The notes: a model not told the origin generated them from the sequence alone. DNA of 64,000 bases from Xestospongia muta (GCA_963693285.1 OY848921.1:8073229-8137228), one strand, 5' to 3'; counted from the stretch's first letter, positions 41,501-50,512 are shown. Numbers and translations are program-made.

Positions 41501-42663
41501 CTGGTGAGCCGTTGTTGTAAAACATGAGGCATTGATGCCGGAGAGTCTTGTGGTTCATGAGGGCCTTTGGTCTCGGCAATACTCTCCAGACTTCGTTCAA
41601 CATTTCCGCTACTGATCCGAGAGATGCTACTGAAACTTCGAGAGCGTACATCAATATTTCGAAGTTTACCATCATGAGTACCACTGATTGGTGGAAAGAA
41701 ATTTGTTGAAGGAGGAGTACTCCTCTGTTCATTCAAATTCATCACTTCCCATCGTTTAAGAGTTGGTTTAAAATGGAGGTCTTGAGAGGATGTTGTTGAC
41801 GTAACAGATCGAGATCGTTCTTTATGACCTTGAGATACAGGTGTACCTTCATCGGTAGGGGTCTCTGTGTAGTCTGAATGACCAGTATTCATTTGGGCTG
41901 CTTCATCACTAGTTGTAGTTGCTCCTGAAAAGTGGACGAATCCTGGCAATATTGTAGGTGAGAGGGAGTGGTCTTCATTGGTGAGATCTATAGACAGATC
42001 TTCCTCTGAGTTGGGTAGGTCTGGAGGAGGAGAAGCAGGGAGAGTGGGAGGGGGAGACGAGGGAGGGGGAGGAATATCAATTAGCTCAGATAATTCAGGA
42101 GGCTGAGGAATTTCATAGATGTGGTCATCTATTGTTATTGTTGTAGGAGAAAATACTTGTTGAGTGTGCTCAATGCTACCAGTGACCACTTTTTCAGGTC
42201 TACCATTTATATTTGGTGTCAAGTCATTTTCCATTGGTGTGTCTACAGACCTGGATATGGTATCTGTGAAAATACCAAATAGTTCAGTTACTTCAGTTGA
42301 TTTTGCCTCAGGTTCTTTAGAGACTGCAGGTTCAGAAGGCAGAGTTGTAGTTTTAGTGACTTCGTTCTCTGATATATTAGGAAGAGATGTGTTAAAGAGG
42401 GTTGTCGTGGGTGGTGGAACAGCAGGTGTACTGAAAGAATGACTTAACGTATGTGTGTGGTCCTCCATAGAGGACTGATATGAGGGTTGAGAAGTGCGCC
42501 GACTTCCTCGAGCTTTACGTATCTGCTTGAGACGCTCGCCAAATAGTCCAGGAGTGATCTTTTTGTCTGTTAAACTCATAGGTTTGGCTTCGAGAACAAT
42601 ATCAGAGAAACTGGAAAGTTTTGAAGGAGATGGAGCACCATCTGGTAACGAATATACATCCAT
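27470..42663 (-). CDS. Multidomain scaffold: two RA-like domains, coiled coils, PDZ
   Basis: I recognise the domains but not the gene. The first exon (40746-42663) encodes 639 aa that are Ser/Thr/Pro-rich, with a polyproline patch ([17 protein letters not shown]), a [14 protein letters not shown] basic motif and the start of the first Ras-association-like fold ([12 protein letters not shown]). Exon 40374-40508 continues it, and the next exon (about 40020-40137) has [13 protein letters not shown] second RA-like unit follows ([14 protein letters not shown], then [11 protein letters not shown]). Coiled-coil exons lie at about 38.6-39.7 kb. The PDZ is split between exon 38191-38378 ([14 protein letters not shown], then MLLPGDW) and the exon ending at 29542 ([18 protein letters not shown]) by an 8,648-bp intron full of retrotransposons. 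More coiled coil follows at 28.07-28.72 kb, with an acidic last exon ending DNVGWC. Afadin- or RADIL-like scaffolds share RA plus PDZ, but FHA and DIL domains are not seen. A 67-codon ORF at 27780-27980 may be a skipped or false exon. Confidence 0.8.
28860..29290. repeat. ATTAATCCATCC minisatellite
   Basis: More than 25 tandem variants of ATTAATCCATCCATCT / ATTAATCCATTT in a scaffold-gene intron. Confidence 0.93.
29879..30063 (+). ncRNA. Divergent U2 snRNA-like gene, full length
   Basis: About 185 nt, close to the usual 187-190. The 5' end CGCTTCTCGGCC, then GGCTAAGATCAAGT, is U2. CTGTTCTT is kept. Stem-loop IIa is TCGAG-TTTAATAG-CTCGA, where common U2 has ATCAG/CTGAT. Stem IIb pairs GAGGAT with ATCCTC. 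An Sm-like site AATTTTTT follows. Stem III includes GAAGCTTGCTTC. Stem IV, CTGGTATTGCAGTACCTCCAG, is the most conserved block. The branch-point recognition segment is altered: the usual GTGTAGTATC is replaced by AGAAATAA. It is therefore either a pseudogene or a variant that cannot pair normally with branch sites. Confidence 0.8.
30153..30400 (+). repeat. 124-bp tandem duplication downstream of the U2-like copy
   Basis: Units 30153-30276 and 30277-30400 share AGGCTGGCAAAATACAACAG and end in GGCTCAATTTCTTAC. A single unit is present in the second U2-flank copy near 35.27-35.39 kb. Confidence 0.85.
30401..31600 (+). pseudogene. Degraded reverse-transcriptase fragments of several families
   Basis: A frameshifted RT palm piece ([13 protein letters not shown], then [19 protein letters not shown]) has its catalytic box changed to YGDD in [10 protein letters not shown]. 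It stops near 30894. A piece of a second family (around 30900-31050, [13 protein letters not shown]) is fused to a third ([20 protein letters not shown], then [10 protein letters not shown]). That breaks off after EFMD into a fourth family ([14 protein letters not shown], frameshifted, 31260-31600). None is complete. Confidence 0.8.
31600..32200 (+). pseudogene. Mosaic RT fragment with thumb before palm
   Basis: ORF 31600-32052 begins with the post-palm region ([20 protein letters not shown], then RRRVKK) and then jumps to an upstream palm segment ([20 protein letters not shown], then [14 protein letters not shown]). This order is impossible in an intact element, so two copies were joined near 31770. 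A disabled continuation ([18 protein letters not shown], out of frame) leads into the next ORF at about 32200. Confidence 0.8.
32201..34855 (+). mobile_element. R2-like retrotransposon ORF: reverse transcriptase plus restriction-like endonuclease
   Basis: 884 codons in one frame, the longest element ORF here. Its first residues (MLIGLITP) come from a fused RT end, so the true ORF is 5'-truncated. A linker precedes the palm: [65 protein letters not shown] and the catalytic [11 protein letters not shown], all intact. The C-terminus has a CCHC motif ([21 protein letters not shown], residues C-x2-C then H and C). The endonuclease signature follows: RPDITVV, then KIIDITVP, then [10 protein letters not shown] (a PD-D/K-type nuclease). 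This layout defines the R2/NeSL group of non-LTR elements, which use target-primed reverse transcription. N-terminal DNA-binding zinc fingers are not visible. A short AT-rich 3' UTR (34856-35034) runs directly into U2 sequence. Confidence 0.92.
35035..35300 (+). pseudogene. U2 snRNA 3' portion and flank, second copy
   Basis: Starts with AACTGTTCTTTCGAG, i.e. from about U2 nucleotide 39, and matches the copy at 29917 onward almost base for base through stem IV and roughly 120 bp of 3' flank. The first 38 nt of U2 are absent, replaced by the retrotransposon 3' end (AAAAAGAATATTTTG). This is the junction expected after insertion into U2. Confidence 0.85.
35380..35891 (+). pseudogene. RT fragment, second copy of the 30.4-kb family
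   Basis: Matches the fragment at 30401-30894: [20 protein letters not shown], then [18 protein letters not shown]. Its catalytic box reads YGDN in [10 protein letters not shown], so the polymerase site is lost. Frameshifts and lack of the upstream palm show it is dead. Confidence 0.82.
35854..37545 (+). mobile_element. Chimeric R2-like RT ORF, endonuclease missing
   Basis: 563 codons. Residues 1-75 are fused leftovers of two other RT families, the first in frame ([20 protein letters not shown]), the second frameshifted. From about residue 85 it is a separate element: [67 protein letters not shown] and an intact catalytic [12 protein letters not shown]. It ends abruptly in an unrelated frame after ALPSLGW. 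The nuclease half is absent. Its GC content is higher than the rest of the cluster. Confidence 0.85.
37546..37840 (+). pseudogene. RT thumb fragment
   Basis: Repeats the last ~20 residues of the previous ORF ([20 protein letters not shown]) and continues through [19 protein letters not shown] and [17 protein letters not shown]. It ends at ISPDPTITS, where host-exon sequence begins. Confidence 0.8.
37841..37907. repeat. 67-bp copy of a host-gene exon/intron boundary
   Basis: Matches 28065-28131 at 65 of 67 positions with no gaps, in the same orientation (begins GTCTTACTTGTCTGG, ends GTCCTATAATT). The source spans the 3' end of a scaffold-gene coding exon and the first bases of its intron. It joins U2 stem IV sequence at 37905-37908, with ATT shared by both partners. 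Confidence 0.95.
37905..38010 (+). pseudogene. U2 stem IV and 3' flank, third copy
   Basis: Begins inside U2 at ATTGCAGTACCTCCAGG and continues with the same flank as the other two copies (CCCTTTATAGGGGATTATAT) to about 37995. Only the last ~25 nt of U2 remain. Confidence 0.82.
38397..38535. repeat. (AAT)n/(AAC) trinucleotide repeat
   Basis: About 46 trinucleotide units next to the acceptor of PDZ exon 1; it reads TTA/TTG in gene sense. Confidence 0.95.
38778..39038. repeat. (GGAT)n microsatellite
   Basis: About 260 bp of GGAT with GATA and GGGT variants in a scaffold-gene intron. It reads ATCC in gene sense and ends at the acceptor side. Confidence 0.95.
39440..39572. repeat. GGAT-rich degenerate repeat
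   Basis: Units built from GGATGGATAAATGGATTGAT in the next intron of the scaffold gene. Confidence 0.88.
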
Positions 42664-42953
42664 TTTATTCCGTGAGACGAAGACAAGCTACTGGAATATG
42701 TGTGTTGATCTTCATAAGTTAACCAGAAAGCAAACTGAATGAAGAACCATTTTAGTATTCTGAAATTGTTACCATAGCAACTACTGCATCATGACTGTAT
42801 CATGTGATTATTAGTTTACGGATGTAAACGGAAACATTCTAAAATTTGTACAGAAATGATATGGGGAAAATGATGTAAGATCTAGTCCGTATACTCCGAT
42901 TAATCCTTCAGTTTAAGAATCCAAGCGTAAACGAATAATTTCCAAAGAAAGGT
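42664..42953. promoter_or_regulatory. Divergent promoter scaffold gene / TEDC1
   Basis: 290 bp between divergent start codons. I recognise no specific motif with confidence. Confidence 0.55.
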
Positions 42954-44282
42954 ATGGCAAGACCTAAACCACTAGGAATCAGAGAAGCTATCCAGACCCT
43001 TACATCTATTTTATCAACTTGTGGCATACATAAAGTCCCATCTGAAACATTCCGTCAAGCCAAATTCAATAATCCTTCAGTAGCACAAGAGATATTGAGA
43101 ATTCTGTATGCAGTTTGTGAATTAGTATCTCAATTAACATCAAACAAGGGACGTAGTACAAGACCAGAACAGCTACATATTACATTGACAGCAAATATAA
43201 CACCCACAGAAGAAAAATGGATATTACATGCTACACGGACATACCTCCACTTTCTTGGATATAGACGTATAGCATTCTTTACAGAAAAAACAAGCTCACG
43301 AGAAATGTTACTGGCATTAGGATGGATTATACTAAAATACAATGTTTTTACTATATTAAGGCTAGCTCACATCACAGCTCTAAATAGACCTCTTCTTCCC
43401 AGTACACCAACAGTAGAAAGACTACTTGACTTAGTGCAAACAAGTCTGGATCATTTGCAAATGGAACTACAAATGACTGAGGTTAGTCTAGACAAAATGG
43501 ACTTAAAGTTAATACAAAAGATGACATGGATACAAGGACATTTGGAAAAAGAGTGGAATAATTTATACAAAATAGTTCAGGCGCACAAACATTTGAGTGA
43601 AAAAGTACATCAGTATACTCACCACGAATCTAAACACGACAGTCTATCATTGCATGAGATCTATTTACTGAGATATCCAGAACTTTTAAAAGAACATATG
43701 ACAAAGCTAGAGAAACAAATTGGTCAATTGCAATATTTCTTAGACTGGGAAAGTTCTGCTGCAAATGTTTTTGGTCAATGGCTTCTTAGTGTTCTACAGT
43801 TAGCTGAGGAAGAAAGAAGGAAAGAGGAAGAAGGAGGACATGACAATGAGTTAGACTTACAAGCCACAATGGCTGTAAAGGATGATGTTCCTTTTCTAAA
43901 GCAGCAAGTTGAGTCTCTGCAGTCGTCAGTGAGGATTTTATTGGTACAAAACCAACCTCACCTTGAAAAGTTGAAAACATTGTCAACTCCTTTTAAACTT
44001 AAAATAACTCCACAAGAGCTGAAAGAGTGTGAGTCAAAACTATTTCAAACACATTTATTTCGTTCTATTGAGGGTTTAGAGGTAGTAAAAGATACCAAGA
44101 AAGAACACTATTTAAAAGTGACTTGTAGCTGGACTAATTTTTGTAAAGATCATTCTGAAACGTCAAAGAAAAAGGTTTTGGATCTTAAGACTCAGAATGA
44201 TGTGATTCAAAGTAGATTAAGAGAACAAACAAAACTCATGGAAGAACTGGTACCAAATTCAATGAGTATTGTATTTCAATGA
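42954..44282 (+). CDS. TEDC1: TEDC1-like protein (tubulin epsilon and delta complex 1)
   Basis: Intronless ORF of 442 aa. The family (C14orf80) acts with delta/epsilon-tubulin in stabilising centriolar triplet microtubules. Matching elements by eye: N-terminal LREAIQTL-like helix, ETFRQAKFNNPSVAQEILRI (vertebrate FRRAKFDRP), SREMLLALGWII (vertebrate ELLLALSWLL) and a later KEWNNLYK (vertebrate FRWRQL) followed by YTHHESKHDSLSLHE. The rest is helical and Gln/Glu-rich with coiled-coil tendency. Being single-exon among many-intron neighbours is unusual and would fit an old retrocopy or intron loss. The start is the first ATG of the frame. Orthology is likely but rests on few motifs. Confidence 0.68.
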   Translation: MARPKPLGIREAIQTLTSILSTCGIHKVPSETFRQAKFNNPSVAQEILRILYAVCELVSQLTSNKGRSTRPEQLHITLTANITPTEEKWILHATRTYLHFLGYRRIAFFTEKTSSREMLLALGWIILKYNVFTILRLAHITALNRPLLPSTPTVERLLDLVQTSLDHLQMELQMTEVSLDKMDLKLIQKMTWIQGHLEKEWNNLYKIVQAHKHLSEKVHQYTHHESKHDSLSLHEIYLLRYPELLKEHMTKLEKQIGQLQYFLDWESSAANVFGQWLLSVLQLAEEERRKEEEGGHDNELDLQATMAVKDDVPFLKQQVESLQSSVRILLVQNQPHLEKLKTLSTPFKLKITPQELKECESKLFQTHLFRSIEGLEVVKDTKKEHYLKVTCSWTNFCKDHSETSKKKVLDLKTQNDVIQSRLREQTKLMEELVPNSMSIVFQ

Positions 44283-44371
44283 TTGCAAGGAATAAATGAT
44301 ACAGAAGAAAACAAAATTGATATTTTTTATGAAATTCTTTATATGTTTTATTAAAAGAGATAACAAGTGTT

Positions 44372-45124
44372 TTAAAAGTGAGGTTTTCGTTTACGACCTG
44401 TGTACTTGGAGTTTACTTTTACATCTCTAAAAGAAAAAATATAACTGTAAATTTAAACTGTAAAACTTTAAATTGTGTTATACTAAATAAATATAAAATG
44501 ATCACTTACTTTCCTTGACGCCTCCTTCGCTCTTTCTTAGTAGCAATCCAATCTCTGCTCTTCACAGATATCTTCTCTTTACCTTGACGTTTCATATCCT
44601 TCCTGCCACATATAATGCAACAAGGCTCTTGATTTAATTATTTCTTACCTAGCTTCTATAAATGAAACTTTGTCATGATCACTTGCTTCACCTGTTCCTA
44701 ATGCCTATCATTAAAATAAAATTATAAAATTGTTCTATGTACTTGCTTCATTTTCTACACAAGTATTATAAGTTAGCTATGACAGTTAACATCATTAGAA
44801 ATGACATATTAGGCCAACCATTATAATATACTCTAACAAAACCAGCTTCTTTGTTGGCTATCTCAAATACAATCATCTTTTTTATAACAGGTGGCATGCA
44901 CATGGATATCTCATGACATCACTCACTTTAGGCAATACAGCTGGAGCTCCCCCAGTAAACAGACAAAGATACATCCTAACTTAAAGGAGGTAAATAGTCT
45001 TTGGGAACAAATTTCAAGACTGGACTTGCTTTTTTGCTTTAGTACTGTTGGGATAGTCTATCAATACTCCTCCAGTGAATCCTGCTCTCATAGCCTGCTG
45101 TGTTATAAGTTCCATCTTTAAAGA

Positions 45125-45178
<54 letters not shown>

Positions 45179-48100
45179 GTACACTCAATTCAAGAGAAAC
45201 CTGATCTGGGTTTTCAGGATAAAACTGAAAGACAGCTCGAGCCCCTCTAGCCTAAAATATCAGTTATTAATATTATAATATTATAATAACACATACCAGA
45301 CATGCATAAAGAGAGGTAAAGAAGGTATAAAGTCGATGGATTGGATTATGATCAGTACGATCAGCATTACACAACCACTGAAGAGCTGAAATACTAAAAA
45401 TAAAAATTGTTATTATCTTGTTATCAGCTAAAGGTTACTTGCCTTATAGCACCATCAAAAGTCCCAGGACGAAACCCTAACCCCTCCCCCATGTCCCATA
45501 CAAAGAGATCACCTTCAACTTTTCGTTCCTGAGCAATGGCTACATATAATGTATATATATATATGAGTCATCAATATAAATAACTGACCCAACATTGGCA
45601 GACTGATATCCAGACCTATCCAATGATGACCTGACTCACTCAATGCCTCACCACTTAGTCCAGAACCAGATCTATAAGTATAACAGACATATATTAGACT
45701 AGTTACACTTCATCATGTGACAATTATATAGTACGATATCAGAATTAACTCTTATTACATTGTCTTATATTGGCTATATTGGTGTAATAGTATCAATGGA
45801 TATATTAATAAATGACAGTTTGTTGATACAAATGTATGTTAAGAAAAGCATTAGTTTAGTGTAAATTCATTGTAATTGAACACTTCATAACTTTGTCCTT
45901 AGTAAATTACTACCTTACACAAAACAGACACCAGAACAATATAGAGGTGTCCTTCATTTAGTTCTCTTTTACAGTATTGATGGTAAAATGCCATCTTCTA
46001 TGGACAAGCAATGTTTTCAACCCTAACCTCCTAAATACTTAATTCTAAAACAAACTAGCTGATAAAACATGATGTTACCGTGGTTACTATGGTGCTTACC
46101 CTACATCGAGAATATAGCAAGGTGTGTCTTCTGGCAGGACAAGAAGCTCTATGGCTCTTTCCGCCATATTGTACTGTACCTCTATCATTCTAGAACTGAA
46201 ATCGAAAATTTAAAATGTTATTTTTATAACTAAATGTATTTGTTATTTTAAAATAAATCACAAATTAAAAAGAAGATATCGTTATGCTATATAAATTATA
46301 TATAACTATAAATACAAACAATTACAATACATGTAATGCATGTTTTTCAAAAAAGAGCATCCCAAATGTTTCTGATTAATTTAAGAGGATGTCCCTTAAT
46401 TACTCTCACTCTCACTATCAGCATCATCAGGAAATTTGATAGAGTTCTCTTCGATACGAGCAGCTGTTTTATGCAAGTAATCAGGGTGATGAAGTCGTAT
46501 ATAACGTTTGTGACGATAACACAATGCTAAAACATACTCCACGATGTTGAATCCTGCTAGCAAAAGGAACAATCCGTACCAATTTATTTTATCAACTAAA
46601 GTGTGTGAAATGAAAGATGCAATAAGTCCTCCGAGGACTTGAGCAGTAAAGAGCATACCGTAATTAATGCTAATGTTTTCTTGACCAAAACATCGAGCAA
46701 CAGCTGTAGGAAAGAGAGAGAAATACCCTCCGATACAGAAGAAGATACCACATATCCAAAAAAAGAACATTACTTTACCAGCAGCAGAAGTAGCATAGAA
46801 TGTAGCAACTAAACAAGTCATTAAAGCTCCTTGAATAACAAATGCAAATTTATAAGTTGTACAGTCAGCTAGTGCTCCCCAAAGGAGGCGTCCAAGTAAA
46901 TTAAAAAAAGAGCTTACTGACCCAGCTACTGTTAAGAAATGATCATCTTGAGTGACCTTATCAAGACCAAATGTTTTATAGAGAGGAGCAATAAAAGATA
47001 TTGTTATCCCAGCACACAGAAACATAATCCATAATATATAGAAGTTAGGTTTTCTAAGAAGTTGTAATGGTGCAACATTGTAGATATAGTTAGTACTCCA
47101 ACTAGTACTGCTAACAGTTGACTGCTCAAGTTCTGACATATAAGTGCTTACATTTGACGTGGATCGACTACGATATGAATGCCTCTCATTTCCTAATTTA
47201 GTACTGTCCTCAACCTCATCCTGAATACTACTATTAGATCCGTTCTCGTTTTTGAAACTTTTCTTTGTCACAGTTTTATAATCTGGAGAATGCAAGGAAA
47301 TGCTATCATTGGAATCACTTCTTTCACGTTGTTCAGAAAGATCACTATCAAGGACATGTTGGTAGTCAAAACCATCCGATAATGGTGGAGGATTGACAAG
47401 AAATATTGCTCCAATCAATTGCATTGAAGCATATAATCCTCCAAGTATTAGAAATATGTTTGGGACACGATCCAACAGGTCAGACTGATCAAAATATTTA
47501 TCTTTATATTCATCATTCTGTATATCCGGTTCATAATTCCATGGATTAATATAAGCAGTTTGTATAGCATTGAATATTAATGCACTCAAACCGAACCCAG
47601 ATACAACAATTCCTGTTGCGACACCTTTCCATTTTGGTAGCCACCTCATAGCACAGGCTATAGGAGGAACATAGGCCAACCCCACTCCTAAGCCAAACAT
47701 TGCACCATATGTTACAAGTAATATCCAGAAAGATTTCTGAATGGCCAAGTAAGAGAGCAGGACACCAAGACTCATTAACCAACCACCAAACAATGTCACC
47801 AATCGAGGTCCAAATCGTTTCTCCAGTATCCCTCCGAAGACCATACTAATTCCTTGACCAGCTGCTTGACAAGCGTAAACATACACTGCCTCAGTACTAC
47901 GGAGGTCACTAGGACTTGATCTTTTTCTGGCATAAGATACCAAATAAGGTGCCAGGTTACCATAAGTATAGATAGTTCCTAGAGAAAGGTGAATTAAAAA
48001 ACATCCAGCTAGGACAGTGACTATTTGAAATCGCTGGAGAGGTTTTGGCCACCTCCAATAGACACAGAGAGAAGCGTATGTATTCATTAGAAAGAAAAAC

Positions 48101-48710
48101 AAAGAAGGAGGAAGTTATTATAAAGATTGTTTCAAAAAGACAACGGATTAGATAGTGTAGTAGGTCAATTATTCAGATTAGTCTAAAGAGAAAGACAAGA
48201 GATAAGCAATGTCTTTAGTTTGAGCCACAATGGAAATCATTGCTGGGCCATAATGATGATATTCGCAAACTTACAACGTTCAAAAGCATTCGTGATGTTC
48301 AAATAGTGATGCTATGACTAATGATAACCAACAATAGCTCTACATGATAGCTATTGTCTATAAAGTATAAATACAGTTGCTTTGTTAGAAAAGTAACTGG
48401 CAATTCGACTTTCTTGAAATTTAGCTGATAATCGCATTACAACTTTAATTTTGACCATTGTGGCTCAAAGGCCATGTTTAATCAAAATATCTTACAATTA
48501 TACTAGATTCATACAATTCTGCTATAATATGGCCTTAACTATTTTCTATTACACTCACCTTTGTGTATACTTCCTAGCTTCTTGTTCATTATAAAACTGA
48601 GAGAGAAAGAGAGAGATATGAGCTATTCCATACTTATAAGAGAGAGCAATATATAAATGTAAGTATCTTACTAGTTCTGGAGGTCCACGATGTTCTGGTC
48701 TTGAGGCCAT
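44372..48710 (-). CDS. BUD23: BUD23 rRNA (guanine-N7) methyltransferase
   Basis: SAM-dependent methyltransferase that modifies 18S rRNA during 40S maturation (WBSCR22). Exon 1 (48672-48710) is [13 protein letters not shown], and exon 2 (about 48562-48599) is [12 protein letters not shown]. After an intron of about 2.4 kb, exon 3 (about 46099-46195) gives [19 protein letters not shown] and YILDVG. The SAM site continues [10 protein letters not shown], then HHWIGLDIS. Later exons give [44 protein letters not shown] and YLCLFTG. The C-terminal BUD23 domain is [18 protein letters not shown], ending [11 protein letters not shown] with TAA at 44372-44374. The second intron contains an entire transporter gene on the same strand. 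CT-sense repeats sit on the acceptors at about 45121 and 48599. Confidence 0.93.
45126..45172 (-). repeat. (CT)n (gene sense) on a BUD23 acceptor
   Basis: (GA)n on the plus strand, adjoining the acceptor of the exon encoding [16 protein letters not shown]. Confidence 0.93.
46396..48087 (-). CDS. MFS transporter 1 (oxalate:formate antiporter-like), nested in BUD23 intron 2
   Basis: Single-exon membrane protein of 563 aa from ATG 48087; the open frame extends a few codons upstream without ATG. It has about twelve hydrophobic segments, with a long hydrophilic Ser-rich loop between segments 6 and 7. MFS signatures: [16 protein letters not shown] in helix 1, [18 protein letters not shown] between helices 2 and 3, and [16 protein letters not shown] in the second half. 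The OFA-type family (oxalate/formate and monocarboxylate carriers) is the best match. The substrate is unknown. It lies wholly within the second intron of BUD23 on the same strand and is intronless, as is its paralogue upstream. Confidence 0.85.
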   Translation of the reverse strand: MNTYASLCVYWRWPKPLQRFQIVTVLAGCFLIHLSLGTIYTYGNLAPYLVSYARKRSSPSDLRSTEAVYVYACQAAGQGISMVFGGILEKRFGPRLVTLFGGWLMSLGVLLSYLAIQKSFWILLVTYGAMFGLGVGLAYVPPIACAMRWLPKWKGVATGIVVSGFGLSALIFNAIQTAYINPWNYEPDIQNDEYKDKYFDQSDLLDRVPNIFLILGGLYASMQLIGAIFLVNPPPLSDGFDYQHVLDSDLSEQRERSDSNDSISLHSPDYKTVTKKSFKNENGSNSSIQDEVEDSTKLGNERHSYRSRSTSNVSTYMSELEQSTVSSTSWSTNYIYNVAPLQLLRKPNFYILWIMFLCAGITISFIAPLYKTFGLDKVTQDDHFLTVAGSVSSFFNLLGRLLWGALADCTTYKFAFVIQGALMTCLVATFYATSAAGKVMFFFWICGIFFCIGGYFSLFPTAVARCFGQENISINYGMLFTAQVLGGLIASFISHTLVDKINWYGLFLLLAGFNIVEYVLALCYRHKRYIRLHHPDYLHKTAARIEENSIKFPDDADSESESN

Positions 48711-48887
48711 CAATTGGAGCATGTGATCCAGATAATTAATTAATTAATTGAGCCACGCCTATTTGTATTTAATTATTTTGCACATTAAATTATAACTGTT
48801 AATTCTAACTATTACCAATGTCTACTAAATACAGGGTTTTTTTAAAAAGAAACATTACTTTTAAAAAGAAACATTACTCCAGCCAAT

Positions 48888-50339
48888 TTATTTTAATTTA
48901 GGCAAAGATGAATATTTTTTATGATAATAAAAAATCACTAAAATATATTCCACTACATTCAAACCAGCTAACACAAAGAACGTCCCATACCAATCAATGT
49001 GATCAACTAAAGTTTGAGAAATAACAGCTGCCATTATACCACCAACAGTTTGAGAAGTAAACAGCAAGCCATAGTTTATACTCATGTAGTCCAAACCGAA
49101 GGACTGTGCTACAGCTGTTGGAAAAAGAGCGTAAGAGCCACTACCAACAAAAAATATACCACATATCCAAAAAAAGAACATTACTTTACCAGCAGCAGAA
49201 GTAGCATAGAATGTAGCTACTAAACAAGTCATTAAAGCTCCTTGAATGACAAATGCAAATTTATAAGTTGTACAGTCAGCAAGTGCTCCCCAAAGGAGGC
49301 GTCCAAGTAAATTAAAAAAAGAGCTCACTGACCCAGCAATGGTTAAAAAATGATCATCTCTTGTGACCTCTTCAAGACCAAAACTCTTATAGAGTGTAGT
49401 GATAAAAGAAAATGAAGTCCCTAAACAGAAAAACATGATCCATAATATGTAGAAATTAGGTTTAGTTAAAAGTCTCAATGGCGTAATAATATGTAAAGCT
49501 ACATCATTTCGTTCAGCTGCTGTTATAGAGGATTTTCGTACTGAGTATGATAATGAAGAACTATCTTTTCGTTGATCATGTGATTGATCACTGGATAATA
49601 TTGGATGATTTTCTGAGTTGTCCAGTGGAGGAAGAGGATTAACAAGGAATATAGCTCCTACCAATTGCATAATAGCAAATGTTCCTCCGAGTATCAGGAA
49701 AATATTGGGTATACGATTTAACAAATCAGGATCTGTAAAATATCGCTCGTCAGGTTTATCAATATTAGGAATTTCATCAGGTTCTTTATTGTTTGGATTG
49801 ATGTATCCAGTTTGGACTGCATTGAATATCAATGCACTCAGTCCAAACCCAGATACTACAATCCCGGAGACAATCCCTTTCCATTTAGGAAGCCACCTTA
49901 TAGCACAGACAATAGGTCCAATATAAGCTAGTCCTATACCTATACCAAACATTACACCATAAGTTATAAGCAATATCCAGAAAGACTTCTGAATGGCTAG
50001 ATAAGAGAGCAGGACACCAAGACTCATTAACCAACCACCAAACAATGTCACCAATCGAGGACCAAATCGTTTTTCCAACAATCCTCCAAAAGTCATGGCA
50101 AAACCAAGCCCTCCAAGTTGACATGAGAATACATATATAACGTCAGTGTTTCTGATATCACTAGGACCTGACAATTTTCTGACGTAGGAAACCAGATAAG
50201 GTACCATGTTACCATAGGTATAAATTGACCCCAGAGATAAGTGAATTAAGAAAGCTGCAGCCAAAATTGACACCACTTGAAATCGCCTTAGGGGTCTTGG
50301 CCATTTCCAGTAAATACAGAGAGAATCATATAAGACCAT
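48888..50339 (-). CDS. MFS transporter 2 (oxalate:formate antiporter-like), paralogue of transporter 1
   Basis: Single-exon ORF of 483 aa from ATG 50339. It has the same helix-1 motif (GSIYTYGNMVPYLVSY) and [16 protein letters not shown], with a shorter central loop than transporter 1. A block of about 60 residues (from [14 protein letters not shown] to [10 protein letters not shown]) is almost identical between the paralogues, also at DNA level, while flanking parts have diverged. This points to gene conversion. The upstream region carries a 43-bp match to the start of DNAJC30. Confidence 0.86.
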   Translation of the reverse strand: MVLYDSLCIYWKWPRPLRRFQVVSILAAAFLIHLSLGSIYTYGNMVPYLVSYVRKLSGPSDIRNTDVIYVFSCQLGGLGFAMTFGGLLEKRFGPRLVTLFGGWLMSLGVLLSYLAIQKSFWILLITYGVMFGIGIGLAYIGPIVCAIRWLPKWKGIVSGIVVSGFGLSALIFNAVQTGYINPNNKEPDEIPNIDKPDERYFTDPDLLNRIPNIFLILGGTFAIMQLVGAIFLVNPLPPLDNSENHPILSSDQSHDQRKDSSSLSYSVRKSSITAAERNDVALHIITPLRLLTKPNFYILWIMFFCLGTSFSFITTLYKSFGLEEVTRDDHFLTIAGSVSSFFNLLGRLLWGALADCTTYKFAFVIQGALMTCLVATFYATSAAGKVMFFFWICGIFFVGSGSYALFPTAVAQSFGLDYMSINYGLLFTSQTVGGIMAAVISQTLVDHIDWYGTFFVLAGLNVVEYILVIFYYHKKYSSLPKLK

Positions 50340-50469
50340 GATAAAGATCACGTTAGTATATTCAGATGTGCTTAGTTGCTTAGCAAGCCAGCCACACCCT
50401 CATTGAATAGTAATTACTGCGAATATTGCTTTGCCACACCCCTTTCTAAGATGTCTACTGTGCTCGCTA

Positions 50470-50512
50470 AACAGCCATTAGCCGGAGAAAGTTATCCAAA
50501 ATTTTAACCCCT
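50470..50512 (-). repeat. Inverted copy of the DNAJC30 start region
   Basis: Its reverse complement matches 58407-58449 at 42 of 43 positions (core GGATAACTTTCTCCGGCTAA) and includes the DNAJC30 start codon. It lies about 130 bp upstream of the transporter 2 start. A shorter third match (GTTAAAATTTTGGATAAC) is at about 58338-58356. Confidence 0.93.
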
